From Warburgia ugandensis (Eukaryota; Streptophyta; Magnoliopsida; Canellales; Canellaceae), in the NCBI GenBank assembly GCA_035236585.1, contig CP141135.1, positions 1,584,001-1,648,000 on the forward strand: a stretch of 64,000 nucleotides of DNA, written 5' to 3'. A program made the position numbers and the translations under genes. How positions within the stretch are numbered: position 1 is the stretch's first letter; the number at the start of each line of letters is the position of its first letter. Of the stretch, positions 60,130 to 64,000 are shown piece by piece. The notes under the pieces were generated by a model. That model was not told the DNA's origin, searched no databases, and saw nothing but the letters and a program-made list of their open reading frames with translations.

Positions 60130-60713
60130 TCAAGCCTTCTTCTTCTTCTTCTTCTTCTTCTTTTCTGGTGGTGATCCAAACTTCAACCCTAGATAAGATT
60201 AAAATAAATAAAATAATTATTTATATAAAGAATATATATATAATGTATATGTTAGCTTAATTTTTCGTACGTTCATATTTTTACTTGGAAATTTCATGTG
60301 GATGCATGAGTTTAGATGACTTGGCATCTCCCTAGAATGAGGTTGAGGTTGGTTCCAAGCATGAGTCGCCTCTTTTCTTTTTGACTAGGGATTATTTTTT
60401 GAAGTGTGTGTGAGTAAATTGCTTTGTAAATTCTTCAGTTGTACAAAAGACGAAGAAGAAAAAGCCCACAAGCCATGCACCAAAATTGGAACCTATTTCA
60501 CAACTCTAAGCCTTTGATTTTTGTGGTCTTCAAGCCAACGACTAATATTGAGTGATAAATAAAACATCACTAGTTTTCGTTGATCATGCAACTAGCGACG
60601 GATCAAAAGCTAAGCACTGTTTTATCGGTTTCTACCGTGGCAGATATAAATCGAGAGTCAAAGTCTCTTTTTAAAAGATTTACTTTTTTATGGATACGCC
60701 ATTAGTATAGATG
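60130..60713. other. Intergenic
   Basis: Contains a (CTT)n run at 60138-60161. 60360-60435 resembles an inverted piece of family Y. No gene. Confidence 0.5.
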
Positions 60714-60715
60714 GA

Positions 60716-60896
60716 AGGAGAGCCTTGGTGTCATGATTAAGTTGTCCTTGTGTGATTTTGGGGTCACAGATTTAAGGCATGAAAACAGTCTCTTACAATA
60801 ATGCAATGTAAGACGGTGTACTATAGACTCTTTTAGTCCGCCCCCTTTCTCAAACCTTGCATAGACAGGAGATTCGTGGAACCGAACTGCCTTTTT
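60716..60896 (+). mobile_element. Au-type SINE
   Basis: GGAGAGCCTTGGTGTCATG, GGGTCACAGATTTAAGGC, ACAGTCTCTTAC, GTAAGACGGTGTACTATAG, and GACAGGAGATTCGTGGAACC, then AACTGCC. All landmarks of the family are present, with B-box decay. Confidence 0.85.
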
Positions 60897-62335
60897 ATGT
60901 AGTTATTATAGATATTAAAGCTGGCCTTGTAATTCACATGAAACATGATCCAAGCAATCTATCCCGTAGGGTCTATTGAGGATGCTACGACACGAAACTT
61001 TCTCAATCTTGATGAGCCTCATTATCCGATGGATGAGCGTAAATGACACGGTTCACATTTCTCAGGCAAGAGTGCACTTATTAAGAACATATGATCGATG
61101 AGATCTATTTTCCACCAACCATTCAGATGAAATCATCCTAGATGAACTGCTGAGATCTTCCTGCATGACTTATTTGGTGGAATGGTGCCATCGGTCGTAT
61201 TCTATGGAGTCTATGCGCGGCGCCGTACAGAGGAAAGTCATCTTTGAATATAACAAAGTCGTTATACGTAAATGCAGTGTATTTTCCTCAACAACAGGGA
61301 ATTTTGTATTGTTGGATTTTCAACCTTCTGATCAAGATCAGACGTCTCATGGCCCGCCATCTTACCCTACTTTTATTTGCATTTTTTAATTTTATTTTCA
61401 CAAGGTAGGTAGCTACGGATCGAGATATTTAACTCATGACTCATGTTAAATACTTGAGCAACCACTACTGGGGTCCATATAATGAACCACAACATATAAG
61501 TCTAATGTTATTGGGCCCACATCAATCACCACTGCCCTATCTAGACCAGAAAAGCGACTCAATCGATCCGCAACATTTGGCTTGCAATTTGATCACGATC
61601 GGCTCCCCATACAACAAATGGAGATTGAATGCTAGAGAAATATGCCATTCCAATATTCAAGTAGTTACATATCAAACGTCTCGTATCTGACCATCCCTTG
61701 TCGTGGCACAGATCGAATGATCAGAATTCTCAGATGAAGTGTTGAAATTAACCTCGAGGTAGGTTCCAACTAGATGAAGTTGTACCTGAATTACCAATAA
61801 GCCTAAAATTTATTCTTCCAGGTTAATGCTTGAGCAGATCTGATAATCTGGCAGATGGACCCCACGCGGTGTCAAAAATCGACTTCCTCTATCAAATATG
61901 AGCGGAAGTTGATCATAATGGACTATCAATCATCCTACAATTCCTTCCTATTGGATCAGTACCCGTCATATTCGAGAATTGATCAGATCGACTCCACACG
62001 ATATTAAGTCGACGAGTCGGAGATCTCCGGGACATCCATGTAATTTTGAAATAATTCAAGCTTATTTTTGTAATTTCAGAGTGTCAAACACTACCGTGTC
62101 GGGAGGACGACCAAACCGCGCAGTCAAGTCATCGTCCAACTCGCACGACGAAACAACTAACAGACCCTCCCCCATGTTTCCCATTTCTTTATTATTTCTT
62201 TATTTTCAATTAAATCACCATTTTTTTCTATTATTTTTTCTGGCTTTCAATGGAATATAGAGAGAGGGAAGAAGACGCCTTCTTAGACTTCAAACTCCCC
62301 CTCCTTCCAAATTCTCCCTCTTCTTCTACTTCTCC
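60897..62335. other. Intergenic and promoter of the last gene
   Basis: No transposon recognised. The last roughly 100 bases are CT-rich (TTCTTCTACTTCTCC), as in plant 5' leaders. Confidence 0.45.
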
Positions 62336-64000
62336 ATGGCCTCCAAATCCCCCCACAAAATCTCCTGCTTCCCCTCTTGTTTTGGTTCTCGAAAAGAAGG
62401 GAGGACTGGGTCCGAAAGGAAGAAGAAGCCTGGGTATTCATGGACCAGCTTCAGGATGAGAAAGTCTGGGAGAAAGACGGTGCCGGTTGATGCATCTATG
62501 GCTGAGATTGAGGCGCGTGGAGTGGACGGGAGTGGTGAGATGAAGGAGATCGGATCCGAGAGTCAGGAGGAAGTGAGGAAGCGGCAGTTTTCCGACGGAT
62601 CTGACCGGATTGTGGAGATGGTCCGACTTGGGTCAGATCGAGGTGGTGGAGAAAGAGCTAAAACGGTACGGAGAGTCAAAATTGATTTTCTTTACATTTT
62701 GTTTGTGTTTCTCAGCGTTTTAGTTTATGGAATTGATTTCTCGGGGTTTGATTTTCTCGGGAGAATATGGAATTGAATTCCGAACGTGGTATTTTGGTGT
62801 TTCGGAGGAGAAGAGTTTAGATTTCTGGCAAAATGTTGGAAAAATAATTTCATTTTTCTTGTCAGATTGAGAGAAGAGTAGGGTGGGAATCAGTGGTTGT
62901 TTGAGAGGTTTTGGCTAATTTTTTAGTGGGCCCCATTAGATTTAATAAATATTCAAAAATGGAGGTTTTTAGGTTAAATCTGAAACCCTAGGAATCCAGT
63001 ACAGGCGACTCCGTCGGTTATTTAGTGTGATATAGTGGCATAAACTGAATTAGATAAGCCTTTTTAAATGAAAATGATAAAAAGAATACAGAGCAAGTAG
63101 TCTAAACTCTAAGAGAAAATATTCAATTTTGCCAGGATCTTTATTTTCTTTAAAAAATAGAGAAACCATGTAAAATCTTGTTTTTTTTTATCAAGTTTTG
63201 TGAATTTCTAAAGAGAAATATTTTCTCGTTTGGGTTTTTTCTTTTTTGCGTGGTTATTCTCTTTTTTGTTAATTATTTCTTTTTAAGGTGAGACCACACT
63301 TGTTCAGTTCAGTCCTCTTAACTGTTCATGGACTGGGTGTTAGTTTTGGTGGCACATGATGCATCCAAACCTCAAAGTGTGCCGATTGGACAATTTCAGC
63401 CCCTTCCCACGGCTGGGACCCAACAAGAAAATGATTGGATTGCTCAATGCAATGAATCGGCCAGAGTTCAAGATTCTCGATATAGATGATGAACGGATCA
63501 CCTTATTAAGATCTTTGAGCAAAACAAATCTGTACTAGCCAAATCAAAGGGTCATTATCTTTCAATAAAGAGATTCTTAGACTGGGTCCCACATGCAGCT
63601 ATAGATAACGGTTTAGATGTTTTCCAGGAGAACTGTAGGTGGACCCACCCTTATTCCATGCACAAAGAATTTCTCTTAGAAGTTATTTTCTTGAGAAATT
63701 GAAAGAATAAACTTGATACCATCAAGGGCGTCGTTTGGCAATTCTCCTTGTCGATTTTCTCGGCGTACGCTAGCACTCTGACTCATTCCCTGCTAAATTT
63801 TCTCAGGCCAATTACGGAAGCGGCAAATTCCAAGCAGAAATCCAAAAAATTGCAGTCGGAGATTCCTCAACTTCTGCAAAAGATGAAACACCTCAGAAGC
63901 TGCCGGCCGTTGCCTGGAAATCTGACACCAAAAATACCGTTAGTCAACCCATTTCGCCGGAAACCAAAAAGCTGGTTCAAACTACCTCTCCATTTTCTCC
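62336..64000 (+). CDS. Unknown basic Ser/Lys-rich protein, 5' part only
   Basis: Not recognised. Exon 1 is 62336-62665 (110 codons, phase-0 donor GTACGG). Exon 2 starts at 63807 after TCTCAG and stays open to the window end, so the gene is truncated by the edge. The start was chosen because TCCATGGCC is a strong context and follows a CT-rich leader. A longer overlapping frame from 62250 is out of frame. The N-terminus has a short Cys pair (SCFPSCFGS, a possible palmitoylation site by inference), then a highly basic stretch (RKKKPGYSWTSFRMRKSGRK) and acidic/Ser segments. Exon 2 is Ser/Thr/Pro/Lys-rich with no folded domain visible (ETPQKLPAVAW, QTTSPFS). Probably a disordered, membrane-associated or regulatory protein, but function is unknown. 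Confidence 0.65.

Noticed and set aside
1-64000. CRISPR array, prokaryotic operon or plasmid features
   Set aside because: Tandem repeats here lack regular unique spacers, and the genes are intron-split plant genes.
1-64000. Functional tRNA or rRNA gene
   Set aside because: Pol III boxes found belong to SINEs or degenerate tRNA-like remnants; no cloverleaf with intact arms was seen.

Overview
This 64 kb window is nuclear DNA from a flowering plant. The evidence is intron-split genes with plant-type products (a serine carboxypeptidase-like protein and a CYP86-type P450), at least ten copies or fragments of an Au-type tRNA-derived SINE, a plant RTE-clade LINE, long GA/TC microsatellites and AT-rich intergenic DNA. 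The species cannot be read from the window. An early-diverging or magnoliid-type angiosperm would fit the Au/RTE repeat content, but that is weak inference.

Layout. 0.45-14.1 kb is a gene graveyard: four copies of the 3' end of a polygalacturonase (pectin hydrolase) gene, two on the minus strand at the left and two on the plus strand at the right. They sit in nested inverted duplications, with inner arms about 2.33-5.44 kb against 5.79-9.70 kb and outer arms about 0.46-1.67 kb against 12.2-14.1 kb. 14.27-16.14 kb is a 5'-truncated RTE LINE with a perfect 14-bp target-site duplication. 19.2-27.6 kb (minus) is an intact 8-exon serine carboxypeptidase-like gene of 471 codons with a 4-kb first intron full of repeats. 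28-48 kb is intergenic and repeat-rich: SINEs, a three-copy TATA-led repeat, a very small LTR element, a 180-bp GA-linked tandem repeat, and MITE/CACTA-like palindromes. 48.4-50.7 kb (plus) is a complete two-exon CYP86B-type fatty-acid omega-hydroxylase gene (545 aa). 51.7-53.4 kb (minus) holds three exons of a broken alanyl-tRNA synthetase gene. 54.9-60.9 kb is a SINE cluster with local duplications. 62.3 kb to the window end is the start of an unrecognised basic, Ser/Lys-rich protein gene that runs off the edge.

The three real genes do not form a pathway: a secreted or vacuolar peptidase-fold enzyme, an ER lipid omega-hydroxylase for suberin/cutin-type monomers, and an unknown protein. Exon boundaries were assigned by hand from reading-frame continuity and splice signals. 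The phases close exactly for the two complete genes. The most unusual points are the nested palindrome of polygalacturonase fragments (a possible hairpin-RNA source), a probable GC-AG intron in the carboxypeptidase gene, the LINE decaying only by C-to-T type nonsense changes in one unbroken frame, and SINE insertions with perfect or near-perfect target-site duplications plus a related empty site in the same window. No convincing new protein-coding system was found.
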